Below are positions 4,497 to 6,359 of a stretch of 6,359 bases of DNA, piece after piece. Numbering within the stretch: position 1 is the stretch's first letter; every line of letters begins with the position of its first letter. The position numbers were made by a program, and so were the translations under genes. Origin of the DNA: Planctomycetota bacterium (GTDB lineage: Bacteria; Planctomycetota; PLA2); the NCBI GenBank assembly GCA_023150495.1, contig JAKLKT010000186.1, forward strand, positions 1-6,359. Direction: 5' to 3'. The notes under the pieces are model-generated. The model was not told the DNA's origin and ran no database searches. It saw only the letters and a program-made list of their open reading frames with translations.

Positions 4497-6359
4497 CGCG
4501 AGCCCCCTCCCAGGAAGAGCGCGCCGTAGAGGAACGCGTGGACGATGTGGAGGATCACGAGCAGGACCATCAGCAGCGCGATCCAGCGGTGGAGGTAGCG
4601 CCAGGTCCCGAGGATCGCGCGGAGGTCCTCGTAGTGCGCGGCCATGAGCGCGGTCCTGTGCGCGCGGCGCGCGAGGTCGAGCGTCGCCCGCACCTGCTCC
4701 TCCGGCACCCCCTCCCCGCGCCCCTCCCCCTCGAGCCGGCGGAGCGTGTCGTGCAGGCCCCGCTGGCCGCGGAAGAGCGCGGCGACACGACCGAGGAAGG
4801 ACGCCTTCCACTGCCGCGCCTCGATCAGCGCGTGGATCTCCATGCGCGCGTGCTCGCGGAAGCGCCGCTCGCCCTCGTTCCACTCCTCCTCCACCTGCCC
4901 GAGCTGCGCCTTCACCTCGGCGAGCTCGAGCTCGCGGCCGTTCGCCGCGCGCGGCACGTAGGCGTAGAAGTACCGCCCGATCACGCCCGTCACGAGGAGG
5001 ACGACGAGCGCCCAGAACGCGTGGCCGCCGGGCGAATCGCCCGGCCGCATCGCGCCGTGCATCATCGCGCAGAGGAGCGCGAGGATCCCCGTCGCGACGT
5101 GCGTCGACATCCACGCCTGGAGGGAGCCGAACGTCAGCCGGAGCCACTGCGAACGCCGCACGAGGTAGAGCAGGTTCGCGAGGACCAGCGCGACCGCGGT
5201 GATGCCGAGCCAGAGCCCGGCGCCGCGTGCCGGGTGGAGGAGCGAGTGCTTCGAGTGGGCGGCGCGCTCCGCGGACGGGAGCCCGTAGTAGTCCGCGTGC
5301 CAGAGCGCCCACACGAGCGAAGCGACCGAGAGCAGGAACGCGACGGCGATCGCGCGGAGGATGCCGGTCCCCTGCTCGGTCACGGGTGTCACGGGCCCGC
5401 GCTGCGCGGGGTCGAACGAGACGCCGGACTTCTCGAGCAGCTCGAAGGGCGGGATGCCGCCCGCCATCACGAAGACGTCGTCGTTCGGCAGCGAGCGGAC
5501 CTTCGGCCCCGTCGGGTCGTGCACGACGAGCTCGACCGCGCGCGGGCGGATCGCGCGCACCTCGCTCCGGAAGAGGACCTTGACCCGGCCCGAGCGGACA
5601 AGCTCCTCGATCCGCTCCTCGTTCCTCGCGCGGATGCGGAAGAACGACTCCTTGCGGTAGGAGATCGTGACGTCGGTGTCCGGCTGCTCCGCGAGGGCGG
5701 CCGCCGCCTCGATCGCGCTGTCGCCGCCGCCGACCACGAGCACGCGCCGCCCGAGGTACGAGTTCGCGTCCATGAGGCTGTACGCGACCTTGTCGAGCTC
5801 CTCGCCGGGCACGCCGAGCTTCCTCGGCGAGCCGCGCCGCCCGACCGCGACGCAGACGTTGCTCGCGACGTAGTCGCCGCGGTTCGTGCGGACGACGTAG
5901 CGGCCCCCGTCGTCGCGATCGATCCCCTCGAGCACCGTGTCGTACGCGATCGGGAGCCGGGTCTCCTCGGCGATGGCGGCCCACAGCTCGACGAGCTCCT
6001 CCTTCGTGTAGGTCTTCGCCGCGAGCTCGCCGTGGAGCGGCAGCTCGACCGGCTGCATCATGACGAGCTTCCGGCGCGGGTACTTCGCGACCGTGCCGCC
6101 GGGACCGCTCGCCTGGTCGATCGCGACGAAGTGGAGCCCCTGCCGCTGCGCCTCGAGCGAGCACGCGAGCCCCGCGGGCCCCATGCCGACGACGACGAGG
6201 TCGAGCGCGTCGTCCTGTCCCCCGCGCCCCCCCCACGCCGCCGCCGGCACCGGCGCCTCGGCGACGCGACGCGCGACCTCCGCGCCGACGGCCACGCCGT
6301 GCTCGATCGCCGTCTTGATGAGCGCGTGCGCCGTCACCTCGCCGGCGAGGAAGAGGCCG
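4493..6359 (-). CDS. FAD/NAD(P)-dependent oxidoreductase fused to di-haem cytochrome b membrane domain (5' end outside window)
   Basis: Likely an inner-membrane flavocytochrome b that moves electrons between NAD(P)H and periplasmic cytochromes. Residues are numbered from the internal GTG at 6335-6337. That GTG is probably not the start: the frame stays open to the window edge and reads GLFLAGE just before it, the typical C-terminal FAD-contact motif of a thioredoxin-reductase-like domain. Seen: FAD dinucleotide motif GMGPAG (51-56), a YpdA-like segment KYPRRKLVM (85-93), NAD(P) motif GGGDSAIE (203-210) and a DDVFVMAGG strand (286-294). No redox CxxC is present, so a disulfide reductase role is unlikely. 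Five hydrophobic segments follow at about 326-346, 374-393, 412-429, 438-459 and 582-606. His413/His427 and His583/His597 are each spaced X13, as expected for two stacked b haems. A charged helical stretch (464-575) separates helices 4 and 5. The stop codon overlaps the next gene's GTG. The domain reading is firm; substrate and direction are inferred. Confidence 0.87.
   Translation of the reverse strand, partial: GLFLAGEVTAHALIKTAIEHGVAVGAEVARRVAEAPVPAAAWGGRGGQDDALDLVVVGMGPAGLACSLEAQRQGLHFVAIDQASGPGGTVAKYPRRKLVMMQPVELPLHGELAAKTYTKEELVELWAAIAEETRLPIAYDTVLEGIDRDDGGRYVVRTNRGDYVASNVCVAVGRRGSPRKLGVPGEELDKVAYSLMDANSYLGRRVLVVGGGDSAIEAAAALAEQPDTDVTISYRKESFFRIRARNEERIEELVRSGRVKVLFRSEVRAIRPRAVELVVHDPTGPKVRSLPNDDVFVMAGGIPPFELLEKSGVSFDPAQRGPVTPVTEQGTGILRAIAVAFLLSVASLVWALWHADYYGLPSAERAAHSKHSLLHPARGAGLWLGITAVALVLANLLYLVRRSQWLRLTFGSLQAWMSTHVATGILALLCAMMHGAMRPGDSPGGHAFWALVVLLVTGVIGRYFYAYVPRAANGRELELAEVKAQLGQVEEEWNEGERRFREHARMEIHALIEARQWKASFLGRVAALFRGQRGLHDTLRRLEGEGRGEGVPEEQVRATLDLARRAHRTALMAAHYEDLRAILGTWRYLHRWIALLMVLLVILHIVHAFLYGALFLGGGSR
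4503..4511 (-). promoter_or_regulatory. Shine-Dalgarno of the 22-haem cytochrome gene
   Basis: The minus strand reads GGGAGGGGG here, with the GGAGG core at 4506-4510, nine bases upstream of the GTG at 4494-4496. It lies within the last codons of the flavoprotein gene. It supports the GTG start, which otherwise sits in a long open frame running far upstream through the flavoprotein coding region. Confidence 0.7.
4520..5362 (-). other. Membrane cytochrome b-like domain with two His-X13-His haem pairs
   Basis: This is the C-terminal part of the flavoprotein gene. It encodes five hydrophobic helices. His413 (codon 5099-5101) and His427 (5057-5059) lie on helix 3, and His583 (4589-4591) and His597 (4547-4549) on helix 5. 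If the flavin domain is cytoplasmic, positive residues after helices 2 and 4 and before helix 5 fit a topology with the C-terminus in the periplasm. The pairs would then line up as an inner haem (413/583) and an outer haem (427/597). His600 is an alternative outer ligand. His-X13/14-His pairing is established for cytochrome b and for ferric reductase/NADPH oxidase membrane domains. The assignment here rests on spacing alone. Confidence 0.72.

Noticed and set aside
2388..4529. Long plus-strand open frame (about 713 codons) opposite the 22-haem gene
   Set aside because: Low-complexity Arg/Val/Ala/Leu composition. The opposite strand encodes 22 CxxCH motifs in register.
4497..6236. Upstream extension of the 22-haem frame, which would give a 1273-residue protein
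   Set aside because: The extension is an out-of-frame reading of the flavoprotein gene. The GTG at 4494-4496 has a Shine-Dalgarno and leads directly into the membrane anchor.
6335..6337. GTG as the true start of the flavoprotein
   Set aside because: The codons before it in the same frame (GLFLAGE) form a conserved FAD-contact motif with the residues after it, so the gene very probably begins outside the window.

Overview
The window holds four tightly packed genes, all on the minus strand and read from high to low coordinates. Their products look like one electron-transfer route from a cytoplasmic pyridine nucleotide to the cell surface. The DNA is very GC-rich by eye. Two neighbouring multihaem c-type cytochromes, an outer-membrane beta-barrel and a lipoprotein point to a Gram-negative bacterium that respires with metals or other extracellular partners. 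A high-GC Myxococcota (Anaeromyxobacter-like), Acidobacteriota or related lineage would fit. The lineage is a guess from composition and gene content, because no phylogenetic marker is present.

Layout in order of transcription. (1) 4493-6359: the C-terminal part of a larger protein whose 5' end lies outside the window, an FAD/NAD(P)-dependent YpdA/thioredoxin-reductase-like module fused to a five-helix membrane domain. Two His-X13-His pairs in that domain should hold two b haems. (2) 2415-4496: a 693-residue, membrane-anchored cytochrome c with 22 CxxCH sites plus one degraded site, built from seven copies of a three-haem module. (3) 727-2418: a 563-residue outer-membrane beta-barrel protein with a small beta-rich N-terminal domain. 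(4) 39-716: a 225-residue lipoprotein cytochrome with seven CxxCH sites. Genes 1/2 and 2/3 overlap by four bases (GTGA), and genes 3/4 are ten bases apart. Genes 2-4 all start with GTG behind good Shine-Dalgarno sequences. The final 38 bases after gene 4 hold only a G/C-rich stretch.

Working model (inference): NAD(P)H reduces the flavin, and electrons pass through two b haems across the inner membrane to the 22-haem periplasmic wire. From there they go through a porin-cytochrome conduit made of the barrel and the 7-haem lipoprotein. The opposite direction, with extracellular donor oxidation pushing electrons to NAD(P)+, cannot be excluded. Porin-cytochrome conduits (MtrCAB, PioAB, Geobacter OmbB/OmaB/OmcB) are known. 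The points that look less ordinary are the flavoprotein/di-haem b fusion encoded in the same operon, the size and modular regularity of the 22-haem protein, and its single degraded haem site.
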